A DNA stretch of 64,000 bases from Porticoccus sp950063125 (GTDB lineage: Bacteria > Pseudomonadota > Gammaproteobacteria > Pseudomonadales > Porticoccaceae), in assembly GCF_963973895.1 (NCBI RefSeq), contig NZ_CAXBBF010000001.1; one strand, given 5' to 3'. How positions within the stretch are numbered: the first letter of the stretch is position 1; every line of letters begins with the position of its first letter. The position numbers were made by a program, and so were the translations under genes. A model generated the notes under the pieces. It saw nothing but the letters and a program-made list of their open reading frames with translations. It searched no databases and had not been told where the DNA came from. Of this stretch, positions 40,516-49,311 are shown piece after piece.

Positions 40516-43398
40516 TTATTTGGCTAACACATCGAGATAATGCTGTTGACGGGAGCGCTGCAGTCTCCGCTGAAACAATGCAATTATCGCCAACGCCAAA
40601 ATGGCCAGCGCATAGTTCAGGTACTCCCAGAAAATCTGGGTGTCATGATCCATCGGTGGCAGTGTCCTGTTGAACTGGCCTCTTGCACGAATACTGAGCA
40701 TGCTGGCATCTTCCAATGCCCAGTCCACGGTATTTGCCATCAACTGCATCGGATTCAGGTATTCGCTACCCGCTGCAGAATTTGCCATGGTCATGGTTTG
40801 ATCGCGCAGAAAATCATTTGAGCTATACAAAATGATCCTTGCCGAGAGTGGCGATTGTTCGGTCACGCTGGATAAGCCTGCAAGGGCTGTTCCGGTCTCT
40901 GTGTCGCTTGCCGTATCATCCTCTGCCAGTAGCGGTGATTCTTTTCCCGCAAAGTAAGAGGTGAACCGACCTTCACTGATAACACCGAGTAAATAGGATT
41001 TCTCCTCTTTTGGGAGTGGGAACGCAGCAAAACCGTTTTCGTCAATTTCGGGCATGATGTCCATGTTGTCGGATATCCAGGAACGCTCCGAGCTGCGAAT
41101 TAACTCGGTAATCTGCCTGTCAGCCTGCTTTTCAGCGTCGATAGTGATCGGTGAGGCCCAGGCCACAGTGACCTGCGGGATGTTGGCCGAGATTGGATTT
41201 TCTTCATTCAATCCTTTCCCCCGAGCGTCAATAAAATAGGGGTAGTCAATGACCCGGATTTCCTGAACTCTATGGCCGCGCACATTGCGGATCATGGGCA
41301 TCGGGAAAGAGGCATTTTGACTATCCAGAACCAGTTTGTCCTCAATGCTGAAGCCATGATGGGTCAGCCAGTCCTGAAACGCGCCCTGAAGCTTTGCCAC
41401 GCCAAGTCCCTGTTGCGTCAGGGTGGTTGTAAATGGCGATGCTGAAGCGACGACCGTGCCACCTTTCATCAGAAACTGATCGATGGCAAAGAGTTCTTTG
41501 TCCTTCAAATTGTTTGGTGCTGCAATCACCAGAATATCCGCATCAGCCGATACGCTACCGTCGCTCAGGTCTTCCTGGGTGACATTGAGTTCGGCGCCGA
41601 GGGTTTCTTCCAGCTGGACAAAGCGGGGAGTAGATATCCCGTATTGTTCCGTTTTCTCATCCACCTTTGGTGTTACCAGTGCTACATTTTTGGTGATGCC
41701 GGAGGCAAAGCGCTTGATGCTGGCTTTCAGGTTGCGCTCGAAACTCGCTCTGGTTGGCTCTTCAAAAGGAATTTGCCTTATCTGGTTGTCCTGTTCCAGG
41801 GTCAGATAAAAATAAAAGCGATCATCGCTGAACATGTTTCTGGACATGGGCTTGAAGCCATATTTGCTGGCCAGCGCCTGTACCACCTGAGCATCGTCTG
41901 CATTGGGGGCCACATGGTTGACGACCAGTTGATCGCCAGCCTGCTGTTGTAGCGTATCAATGACGCCAGTGATGGCTTTTTTATACTCGACAAGCTCACC
42001 CGGTAGTTGTTGGTCTTCCGAAATAAAGGTGTTCAGTACCAGTGTGCCATCCACAATATCGAACAGATTGCCACCGCTGCGATAGCTGTTGAGTACTTTC
42101 TTCAAACTGCGGGTGAGGTCATATTCAGGATTGCGAAGCTGTACCTCAAGGCTGTTGTCTCCCTGTGATTTCACTTCAATCAGATCCTGAAAACCCAACA
42201 CTTCAAATTCATCGCCGTATTGAATCAGGATATTAAAATAGGAGTTCACAATGGCAGACTGATAGCGGTCGGCTACCTGCAGCGGTGTCGCCCGAATGCT
42301 GTATTTGGTATTCGCTTCTTCCTCCAGTTCCGGGTTGGTAACCGGGTCGAGGAACTCCACGCGGACTTTGCCTTTGCCTGCGATTTCGTATTCCCGAATC
42401 AGGTCCTTCATGCGGGGCACCAGCGGCGCCAGCAACGGGTGAGTTTTACTGCTGAAATACCCGCGAATTAACAGCGGTTCCTCTACCTGATCCAGGTGCT
42501 GCCGGGTGGCATCGGAGATGGAATAAATATTACCCTCAGTAGTATCAATGCGCAGCAGATTCACTTGACCAAGCCAGAGATTGGCCAGCACAGCATTGGC
42601 CAACAGTAACCCGGTGATCGCCCGCCAGTTCTGATGTCGGGGTGTGCGTTTGAGGTTTGCCCAGCGCTCTTTTTCGAGAAAAAATGTGTTTAATGTCAGA
42701 AATGCAATGATGATGCTGAGGTAGTAGTAGAGGTCCCGGATATCGATAACCCCCCGGGTAATCGAGTCAAAGCGCGAGCCTGTCCCTAGCATCCTCAGCC
42801 ATTCGCCTGTCGTGTTGCCAAATAAATCTGTAATGGTGGCCGTTCCCACCAGATAAAATAAACCACAGACCCCGACAGAGCAGATCAGACTGATAATCTG
42901 GTTGTCGCTTCGGGCGGATACAAACAAACCAATGGACAGGTAGGCCGCGCCCAGTAACAGGGCGGCAATATAGCCTGCCCAGACCGGTCCCCAGTCAAGT
43001 TCGCCCAGCTGTGCAACGGTGATGGGTAGCGGAAGCGTCATCAGCAACGCTACCACCAACAACAGCATACAGCCGAGGAATTTACCCAGCACAAAATGCC
43101 ACAGGGGGAGTGGTTGGGTCAGCACATGTTCCAGCGTGCCTGTGCGCCGCTCTTCACTCCACTGCCGCATTGTCAGGGTGCTTGTCAGGAAAATCAGTAG
43201 CACGGGCATCCACTCAAAAAGTGGCCGGACATCTGTAATATTTCTGGAGAAAAACGATTCACCCCAGAAAAAAATAAACAGACTGATGCCTGCAAAGGCG
43301 GCGAGAAAAAGGTATGCAGTTGGTGAAGCAAAGAAAATGGCTATTTCTTTGGCGGCAATGCGGCGAATCAGGGGGAGATGTCTTTTTTCAGGCTGCAT
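40516..43398 (-). CDS. GldF/GldG-type fused ABC-2 permease and auxiliary domain protein
   Basis: The first 250 residues form an ABC-2 permease with six membrane helices (KEIAIFFASPTAYLFLAAFAGISLF through YYYLSIIIAFLTLNTFFL), like GldF. A further helix leads into a large periplasmic GldG-like domain (IDTTEGNIYSISDATRQHLDQVEEPLLIRGYFSSKTHP), and a C-terminal helix (YALAILALAIIALFQRR) ends the protein. The ATG at 43398 is chosen because GAGGAGA lies seven bases upstream and the frame before it lies inside the ATPase gene. In Bacteroidetes GldF and GldG serve gliding; here gliding is not implied. The length is 960 residues. Confidence 0.88.
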   Translation of the reverse strand: MQPEKRHLPLIRRIAAKEIAIFFASPTAYLFLAAFAGISLFIFFWGESFFSRNITDVRPLFEWMPVLLIFLTSTLTMRQWSEERRTGTLEHVLTQPLPLWHFVLGKFLGCMLLLVVALLMTLPLPITVAQLGELDWGPVWAGYIAALLLGAAYLSIGLFVSARSDNQIISLICSVGVCGLFYLVGTATITDLFGNTTGEWLRMLGTGSRFDSITRGVIDIRDLYYYLSIIIAFLTLNTFFLEKERWANLKRTPRHQNWRAITGLLLANAVLANLWLGQVNLLRIDTTEGNIYSISDATRQHLDQVEEPLLIRGYFSSKTHPLLAPLVPRMKDLIREYEIAGKGKVRVEFLDPVTNPELEEEANTKYSIRATPLQVADRYQSAIVNSYFNILIQYGDEFEVLGFQDLIEVKSQGDNSLEVQLRNPEYDLTRSLKKVLNSYRSGGNLFDIVDGTLVLNTFISEDQQLPGELVEYKKAITGVIDTLQQQAGDQLVVNHVAPNADDAQVVQALASKYGFKPMSRNMFSDDRFYFYLTLEQDNQIRQIPFEEPTRASFERNLKASIKRFASGITKNVALVTPKVDEKTEQYGISTPRFVQLEETLGAELNVTQEDLSDGSVSADADILVIAAPNNLKDKELFAIDQFLMKGGTVVASASPFTTTLTQQGLGVAKLQGAFQDWLTHHGFSIEDKLVLDSQNASFPMPMIRNVRGHRVQEIRVIDYPYFIDARGKGLNEENPISANIPQVTVAWASPITIDAEKQADRQITELIRSSERSWISDNMDIMPEIDENGFAAFPLPKEEKSYLLGVISEGRFTSYFAGKESPLLAEDDTASDTETGTALAGLSSVTEQSPLSARIILYSSNDFLRDQTMTMANSAAGSEYLNPMQLMANTVDWALEDASMLSIRARGQFNRTLPPMDHDTQIFWEYLNYALAILALAIIALFQRRLQRSRQQHYLDVLAK

Positions 43399-44368
43399 CT
43401 TTTGTCTCCTCTGCTGGTGTCTGTGCCGGGGCGTTATTGACCTCCCTGAAAAGGGTTTCGAGATCACGCTTTTCCTGGCTGATGCCATAGATATCGATGT
43501 CCGCCCGCACTAGAAGCCGGGTGATTTCAGCGATCAGTTTTTGCGCGTTAGTGCCGCTTTCAACACACAGGCGATAACTGAAAGCCGGTTGGCTATCGGG
43601 AGCTTTATGGTCGGGCAGTGGCTCTATAGCAAGCTCGCCTTCCAATGAAGAGAGCGCTGAATTCACAGCTGTTTTATCGGCGGATGTTGCCAAGAGCAAT
43701 GTGTTGCTTTGACGCAGTTCTTCGAGCCCTGCATCGACTGCCAATCGGCCATGCCGGACAATCAGTGCCCGATCACAGATGGCGTCCACTTCCTGCATGA
43801 TGTGCGTCGAGAGGATCACGGTCGCTTTGCTGGCAAGTGCTTTAATAAGCATTCTCATCTGCTCGGTCTGGGTGGGATCAAGCCCGTTGGTTGGCTCATC
43901 CAGAATCAGTATTCTTGGCTTGCCGAGAATGGCCTGTGCCACGCCAACACGCTGCTTATACCCTCTCGAGAGCGTGGCTATGGGAGAGAGCAGCTTGTCG
44001 ACCAGTGCGGTTTCCCGAATAACCCGTCTTATTTCCTGAACTTTATCTTCCTCTGTAAGGCCTTTTATATCACCCACATAATCCAGGTAATCGGCCACGG
44101 TCATTTCGGGATAGATGGGGAGATTTTCCGGAAGATAACCGATTTCACGCTGTGCTTTTTTGGGATCGATCTGCAAATCAATATTATCAATCGTAATGCT
44201 GCCGTCATTGGGCTCCAGATAACCACTAAGCATTTTCATAATGGTGGTTTTTCCGGCACCGTTGTGACCGAGCAGGCCGACGATTTCGCCGTGATCGATT
44301 TTGAAATTCACCTCATCCACAGCTTTAAAATCGCCATAGAAGCGGGTTAACCGGGTAACTTCCAGCAT
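43388..44368 (-). CDS. ABC transporter ATP-binding protein (GldA-like)
   Basis: The ATPase subunit has Walker A GHNGAGKTT near residues 34-42, the signature LSRGYKQRVGVAQAI, Walker B ILILDEPTNGLDPTQ and the H-loop STHIMQEV. A C-terminal extension after about residue 215 is typical of DrrA/GldA-type exporters' ATPases. The 326-residue product is followed by the fused permease, overlapping it by 11 bases, then by DUF4340. This trio is widespread in gammaproteobacteria but its substrate is not established. Confidence 0.92.
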   Translation of the reverse strand: MLEVTRLTRFYGDFKAVDEVNFKIDHGEIVGLLGHNGAGKTTIMKMLSGYLEPNDGSITIDNIDLQIDPKKAQREIGYLPENLPIYPEMTVADYLDYVGDIKGLTEEDKVQEIRRVIRETALVDKLLSPIATLSRGYKQRVGVAQAILGKPRILILDEPTNGLDPTQTEQMRMLIKALASKATVILSTHIMQEVDAICDRALIVRHGRLAVDAGLEELRQSNTLLLATSADKTAVNSALSSLEGELAIEPLPDHKAPDSQPAFSYRLCVESGTNAQKLIAEITRLLVRADIDIYGISQEKRDLETLFREVNNAPAQTPAEETKDAA

Positions 44369-44520
44369 GTGTCCTCCTACGCTGACGTGATTTTATTGTT
44401 TTATAACGGGGGCAACCGGGTGGTTTTCCTCGGGGGGAGGGGGGCGAGCCAATATTGAATGGCGGGATAGGGTTTCATCGCAGAATATAAACATCACTTC
44501 CGGATTTCCTGTTCTTTCGG

Positions 44521-44555
44521 TTGGGCTTTTCAGGCCCCAGTTGGGCTATTCAGGC
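44521..44555. repeat. Short tandem repeat in the gap between the ABC ATPase and the Ap4A phosphorylase-like gene
   Basis: TTGGGCTTTTCAGGC and TTGGGCTATTCAGGC repeat at a 20-base interval with one difference. The surrounding 289-base gap (44369-44657) has no visible gene and must contain the ABC operon promoter. Confidence 0.55.
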
Positions 44556-44657
44556 TTTCAGTTACTCATGATTGGGGCCCGGATAAAAAAATCAAGCACT
44601 CGAAATTTACAGATGGGATAGAGCAGAAAAAGTTCCCGGAAATGATGGTGAAGTTGC

Positions 44658-45623
44658 TCAATCCGGCGTCACATTCTTCAATAATTCGAGACAGCCGATC
44701 TGATCAAGCTGTGTGAGCTGCTGGTCATCCTTGACCAGGATGGTGCCGGCAAATCCCAGCGCATTTATCGCCAGGTTGTTGTAGCTGCTTTGGCTGCGCG
44801 GGACAACCCACAAATGATCTCTGGTCATCAGCAGATTGTGTGCCGGTGCCAGGCCATCGGCCATGTTTTGAAGTTCAAGTTCACTGAGGATTTTATGGTA
44901 ATTCCGGCAGTTGAGCTCGGCGTAGCGTCTGATTTCATCAGGCTCTTTGCCAACGGGGTAACATGTTGTTGCTACCCTGTGGGGAAATGGCAACGCTGAC
45001 TGTTTGCTGCCTTCTACAGTCAATGACAGGTGTTTGAACAACGGCTCGAAGGGGTAGCTGTTCTCGTTCTCGGTTAGGGGAATCATCTGCAGGTGTTTGT
45101 GAGTAATGCTTGAGCCGGCGTCGGGTCCACCATTGAAAAAAACTAGTCCCCGCTGGGCTTGCAGGCAAATCAAGGCCGCATAAAAGTCTTCGCTATTGAG
45201 TGGTTCACGTTGATAGGCGAACTCTGTTGTTACCATCAATATGTGATGATCCATCACGTTAAACTTATTTAACAGGCAGCGGTAATGATTGGTCAGCTCA
45301 CCCACATAAAGCGCCGGTTCGTAGGGTAAAAAAGGGTCAAAATCCCCGGGTTTTTTAACCTGAGAGGCTGCGTCTTTTGTCGCCTTTGATTTGCGCGCAA
45401 GGTTGGCCACGATTCTGACTTGAAGGTGGAGGCTGATCTGGCCAAGGGTTACCTGTCGTTCGATACAGCGAGTGGGAATCGATTTTAGTGCCCCGGATGA
45501 GAAGGCCGACTTCGTCACCGCCTGTACCTGTTGCCAGAGTGCCGTCCCGGAAAGCTTGGTCAATGGGTACTCCTGAATTAAACCGTTGCTGATAAATGGC
45601 CGCGTAGAAATTATTTTGCGCAT
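44658..45623 (-). CDS. ATP adenylyltransferase / Ap4A phosphorylase-like protein (HIT superfamily)
   Basis: The protein resembles Ap4A phosphorylases, which split diadenosine tetraphosphate with phosphate into ATP and ADP. VRIVANLARKS near residue 70 and FDPFLPYEPALYVGEL are followed by HHILMVTTEFAYQ. The HIT-like catalytic segment NGGPDAGSSITHKHLQMIPL has the HxHxQ pattern. The C-terminal domain matches DUF4922-type ends (APAHNLLMTRDHLWVVPRS, then INALGFAGTILVKD). The 321-residue length fits the yeast Apa1/Apa2 type. It is divergent from trmH across 76 bases. Confidence 0.85.
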   Translation of the reverse strand: MRKIISTRPFISNGLIQEYPLTKLSGTALWQQVQAVTKSAFSSGALKSIPTRCIERQVTLGQISLHLQVRIVANLARKSKATKDAASQVKKPGDFDPFLPYEPALYVGELTNHYRCLLNKFNVMDHHILMVTTEFAYQREPLNSEDFYAALICLQAQRGLVFFNGGPDAGSSITHKHLQMIPLTENENSYPFEPLFKHLSLTVEGSKQSALPFPHRVATTCYPVGKEPDEIRRYAELNCRNYHKILSELELQNMADGLAPAHNLLMTRDHLWVVPRSQSSYNNLAINALGFAGTILVKDDQQLTQLDQIGCLELLKNVTPD

Positions 45624-45699
45624 GACTCAACCTGCCTGCAAGCATCAGGTTACAATTTATTGGATTATCAATCCGCTCCTCAATCAGGCATGCCAAATA

Positions 45700-46380
45700 A
45701 TGACGCCGCAACGCTTTGAGAAAGTTCAGCAGGTGCTGAACCGCCGCCAACCGGATCTGACGGTTATTACTGACCAGGTTCACAAGGGACAAAACCTTTC
45801 TGCCATCCTTCGTACCTGTGATGCCGTTGGCATTCATCGGGTGCACGCTGTTTATGATACCGGGTATTTTCGTCCACACACGGGGACCGCAATGGGTTCT
45901 CAGAAATGGGTTAAAACCGAGGTTCACCGGGAAATCACAGCGCCCATTGAACAGCTTCAACACCGGGGTTTTCAGGTCTTTGCCGCCCATTGCGATGAGG
46001 GTGCCATGGATTATCGTGACGTCGATTACACTAGGCCAACTGCGCTGGTTTTAGGCGCAGAAAAGCGCGGTATCAGTGGGCCGGCACTGGATAAAGTGGA
46101 CGGCTGTGTGGTGGTGCCGATGATGGGCATGTCCGAATCGTATAATGTCTCGGTGGCCTGTGCGATCATTCTTGCTGAGGCGCAGCGCCAGAGGGCCATT
46201 GCCGGATTCTACCGGCAGTGCCGTCTGCCCGATGAAGAATACCGCCAGTTACTGTTTGAGTGGTGTCAGCCAGTGATTGCCAGGTTTTGCCGGGCGCGGG
46301 ACCTCGTCTATCCTGAACTGGACGACACGGGACACCTGGTGAATCCCCAACAATTTTCAGCTTTGGCAAACCGCCCTTAG
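45700..46380 (+). CDS. trmH: tRNA (guanosine-18-2'-O)-methyltransferase TrmH
   Basis: TrmH (SpoU) methylates the ribose of G18 in tRNAs. It is a SPOUT enzyme with NLSAILRTCDAVGIHRVHAVYD (motif 1), DYTRPTALVLGAEKRGIS (motif 2) and VVVPMMGMSESYNVSVACAIILAEAQRQR (motif 3). The N-terminus TPQRFEKVQQVLNRRQPDLTVITDQVHKGQN matches E. coli TrmH, which fixes the ATG at 45700; the open frame to 45586 overlaps the opposite gene. The length is 226 residues. Confidence 0.95.
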   Translation: MTPQRFEKVQQVLNRRQPDLTVITDQVHKGQNLSAILRTCDAVGIHRVHAVYDTGYFRPHTGTAMGSQKWVKTEVHREITAPIEQLQHRGFQVFAAHCDEGAMDYRDVDYTRPTALVLGAEKRGISGPALDKVDGCVVVPMMGMSESYNVSVACAIILAEAQRQRAIAGFYRQCRLPDEEYRQLLFEWCQPVIARFCRARDLVYPELDDTGHLVNPQQFSALANRP

Positions 46381-46518
46381 TGTGATCTATGTTCGCTCTC
46401 CGCTTTTTTTTACAACAGTACTAATAAGTCACAAACTTGCCATGGAATATCATTAAAAAGCGCTAGAATCGGTTCACTGTATTTATTTTTCAGCAGCATT
46501 TTTCAGAAGGTTCAGACA

Positions 46519-48297
46519 ATGACAGTTTACAGAGCACCCACAGCCGACATGACCTTTTTGCTCAACCACGTTTTGGCGATGGATGAGATTGCGGAACTGC
46601 CAGGTTTTGAAGATGCTACCCCGGATATGGTGGACGCTATCCTGACTGAAGCCGCTCGCTTTTTTGGCGAAGTGGTCGCTCCGACCAACCAGCCCGCCGA
46701 CAGGCAGGGGACACAGCTCGATGGTACTACGGTCATCACGGCGCCGGTGCTGGACGGGATTTATCAGCAGATGCTGGCAGCCGGGTGGATGGGGTTGGCG
46801 GCCGATGTGAATTATGGTGGCCAGGGGATGCCGGGCGTGCTCTCCATTGCCGTCGACGAGATGAGCCAATCCGCCAATATGGCATTCAGCTTGTGCCCCA
46901 TGCTGACTAAAGGTGTGGTCACAGCCCTGAGCATCTACGGCAGCGACCAGCAAAAGGCCTTTTATTTGCCGCGACTTATCTCCGGCGAATGGAGTGGCAC
47001 CATGAACCTGACTGAGTCACAAGCCGGCTCGGATCTGGCCGCGGTGCGAACCAAAGCCACGCCAAATGGCGACCATTACCTGCTTAGTGGCCAGAAGATT
47101 TACATTACCTGGGGTGATCACGAGTACAGCGACAACATTATTCATCTGGTGCTGGCCAGAACCCCGGATGCCCCTGCCGGGGTCAAGGGCATTTCACTGT
47201 TTCTGGTGCCCAAATATCAATTCAAGGACGATGGCACGCGCGGTGAGCGCAACGATGTCTATTGCGTCGGACTTGAACACAAGATGGGTATTCATGCGAG
47301 CCCCACCTGTACGCTTGCCTTTGGTGACAACGGTGGAGCTGTGGGCTACTTGATCGGAGAGGAAAACCAGGGGCTGGTCTACATGTTCGCCATGATGAAC
47401 GAGGCCCGCCTCGCGGTCGGGTTGCAGGGTGTCGCCGTCAGTGAGCGTGCCTATCAGCAAGCGGTGGCTTTTGCCAAAGAGCGGATTCAGGGCGCGATTC
47501 CGGGTAAAAACGGTGTTGCCATCATCCATCACCCCGATGTCCGCCGTATGCTGATGCAAATGCGTGCCCTGACTGAAGGTGCCCGTGCCATGGCCTATTC
47601 TGCGTTGGCGCACGAAGATCGTGCCCATAAACTGGAGGATCAGGAGCAGAGTCGCTATCACCAGCGGCGGGTTGACCTTTTGACGCCGTTGGTAAAGGGG
47701 TGGTGCACTGAAATCAGTCTGGAGGTTGCGTCTCTTGGAATACAGGTTCATGGCGGTATGGGCTACGTGGAGGAAACCGGCGCTGCCCAACATCTGAGAG
47801 ATGCTCGCATTCTGCCAATTTATGAGGGTACTAACGGTATTCAGGCCATGGATCTGGTGGGGCGTAAAATTGCCAGAGATCAGGGGTTGGGCGCAATGGA
47901 GCTGATCAAGGATCTCCATCCTGTCCTGCGGGAGTCCGGTGATGCTGGCCTGACGGTAATCGCTGAGTCCTTATCAGCATCCTTGGCGGATTTAAAGGAA
48001 TCGGTCGAGGTTCTTCTCTCCAGTGCGGCTGACGAGAACTGGGCAGCACCGGGGGCAGTGGCGCATAACATGCTTATGTTAATGGGTACATGTGTGGCCG
48101 GAGCCATGCTGGCAAAAAGTGCCGTAGCGGCCTCTAAATTACAAAAAGCGGATAGTGGCAACCCGCTTTTCAACAGCAGCAAGCTGACCACAGCCAATTT
48201 TTTTGCAGAGCATGTTCTGCCCAGAACGGCGTCTTACCTGGCGGCGGTCAAGGCGGGTTCCGACTCGGTAATGGCATTGGATATCGATGCATTCTGA
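46519..48297 (+). CDS. Acyl-CoA dehydrogenase (long form with C-terminal extension)
   Basis: This is an FAD-dependent acyl-CoA dehydrogenase of about 592 residues, longer than the usual 380. The core has MNLTESQAGSDLAAVRTKA for FAD and substrate binding, IYITWGDHEYSDN, ASLGIQVHGGMGYVEETGAAQHLRD and the catalytic glutamate near 436 in PIYEGTNGIQAMDL. An N-terminal extension and a helical C-terminal domain of about 130 residues place it with the group that includes phenylacyl-CoA and 3-methylmercaptopropionyl-CoA (DmdC-type) dehydrogenases. The substrate cannot be read from sequence. AGAAGG lies upstream of the ATG. Confidence 0.9.
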   Translation: MTVYRAPTADMTFLLNHVLAMDEIAELPGFEDATPDMVDAILTEAARFFGEVVAPTNQPADRQGTQLDGTTVITAPVLDGIYQQMLAAGWMGLAADVNYGGQGMPGVLSIAVDEMSQSANMAFSLCPMLTKGVVTALSIYGSDQQKAFYLPRLISGEWSGTMNLTESQAGSDLAAVRTKATPNGDHYLLSGQKIYITWGDHEYSDNIIHLVLARTPDAPAGVKGISLFLVPKYQFKDDGTRGERNDVYCVGLEHKMGIHASPTCTLAFGDNGGAVGYLIGEENQGLVYMFAMMNEARLAVGLQGVAVSERAYQQAVAFAKERIQGAIPGKNGVAIIHHPDVRRMLMQMRALTEGARAMAYSALAHEDRAHKLEDQEQSRYHQRRVDLLTPLVKGWCTEISLEVASLGIQVHGGMGYVEETGAAQHLRDARILPIYEGTNGIQAMDLVGRKIARDQGLGAMELIKDLHPVLRESGDAGLTVIAESLSASLADLKESVEVLLSSAADENWAAPGAVAHNMLMLMGTCVAGAMLAKSAVAASKLQKADSGNPLFNSSKLTTANFFAEHVLPRTASYLAAVKAGSDSVMALDIDAF

Positions 48298-48327
48298 TCG
48301 TCGTTGACAAGTGCTGACAGCGAAGTC

Positions 48328-49197
48328 TCAATGATTGGCGTCCAGCAACCGCAAAAAAGCCCTGCCGGCATTGGACAGGCTTTTTTCGCGGTGATGGATG
48401 TAACCGAGTTGGCGCTCAATGGTAATGCCGGGCAGTTCGATAATCCGGATGCCGGGTTCTACCATACTGGTGGGCAGCAGACTCCAGCCGAGACTGATGC
48501 TGACCATCATCTTGATGGTCTCCAGATAGTTGGTGGTCATGGTGGTTGGCAGGGGTATTCCATGCTGCTCAAACACGTTGCGAAGCATCCGGCCTGTGTA
48601 GGTGCCAGGTCCCGGAAGAATCGCCGGGTAACGTCGCAAGGTCTCGAGTGTCACCTGGGACTCTTTCAACAGGTTGTGATCATCCGCCACCATGAAAGCC
48701 AGCTCATCAGGCCAGATGATGCGTGATTCGATCTTGGGGTGGGCCTGTGGCGCCAGGGTGATGACAGCCACTTCAAACCTGCCCTGTAAAATCCCCTCAT
48801 AGGCTTTTTCTGAATCCATAAAATCTACCTCCATGGTCACGGAGGGATAGTGTTGGGCGAATTGTTTCAGAACCGGCGGCAAACGGTGTAATCCGATATG
48901 ATGGCTGATGGCCAGGCGCAATCGGCCGGCAATATCGCCAGAGAGATCGCTGATGGCCTGTTGTGTGTCTGCAACTTCCCGCAGGATACGGGCAGCTCTG
49001 GGCAGCAGTGCTTCCCCGGCCTCGGTCAGGGTGACCGATCGGGCAATCCGGTCAAATAGTCGACATTTCAGTTTTTCCTCAAGCAGCGCAATCCGTTTGC
49101 TGACGGCGGGCTGCGTCAGATGAATGCGCTCGGCCGCGGTTGAAAATGATCCCGTCTCTGCCACGACAATAAATGATTCAAGTAATTGGGTATCCAT
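48328..49197 (-). CDS. LysR family transcriptional regulator
   Basis: This is a LysR-type regulator of 289 residues. The winged HTH spans residues 1-60 (LLESFIVVAETGSFSTAAERIHLTQPAVSKRIALLEEKLKCRLFDR), and the effector-binding domain follows (GRLRLAISHHIGLHRLPPVL onward). It is divergent from leuC with 114 bases between, an arrangement common next to leuCDB in gammaproteobacteria, so control of leucine synthesis is a reasonable inference. Its last codons carry the terminator of the acyl-CoA dehydrogenase gene. Confidence 0.93.
   Translation of the reverse strand: MDTQLLESFIVVAETGSFSTAAERIHLTQPAVSKRIALLEEKLKCRLFDRIARSVTLTEAGEALLPRAARILREVADTQQAISDLSGDIAGRLRLAISHHIGLHRLPPVLKQFAQHYPSVTMEVDFMDSEKAYEGILQGRFEVAVITLAPQAHPKIESRIIWPDELAFMVADDHNLLKESQVTLETLRRYPAILPGPGTYTGRMLRNVFEQHGIPLPTTMTTNYLETIKMMVSISLGWSLLPTSMVEPGIRIIELPGITIERQLGYIHHREKSLSNAGRAFLRLLDANH
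48353..48386. terminator. Intrinsic terminator inside the 3' end of the lysR coding region
   Basis: AAAAAAGCC...TG pairs with CA...GGCTTTTTT around an 11-base loop with one bulged C. On the plus strand the six Ts complete a terminator 56 bases behind the acyl-CoA dehydrogenase stop. The same bases encode the last residues of the convergent LysR protein. Confidence 0.7.
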
Positions 49198-49213
49198 GAT
49201 ATCGAGTATACCT

Positions 49214-49228
49214 ATTCCATATAAGAAT
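49214..49228. promoter_or_regulatory. Candidate LysR-type binding site
   Basis: ATTC-N7-GAAT forms a short inverted repeat that contains a T-N11-A core (49215-49227), the general LysR-regulator pattern. It lies 17 bases before the lysR start and about 85 before leuC, where it could mediate autoregulation or leuC control. Confidence 0.35.
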
Positions 49229-49311
49229 CAAAATTATAAAAAAGATGAATTTGTGTTATTTGATACCTCTCCTTAAAATGCTCGCAATGATCAATTTTAC
49301 TGGTGCATAAG

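Noticed and set aside
43709..44350. Plus-strand ORF of 213 codons
   Set aside because: It is antisense to the ABC ATPase gene, whose Walker motifs are intact; the product has no domain character.
45355..45990. Minus-strand ORF of 211 codons across the trmH and Ap4A-phosphorylase starts
   Set aside because: It overlaps two genes with strong family motifs in other frames and has no conserved pattern.
47194..47919. Minus-strand ORF of 241 codons
   Set aside because: It lies wholly antisense to the acyl-CoA dehydrogenase core and shows no recognisable protein pattern.
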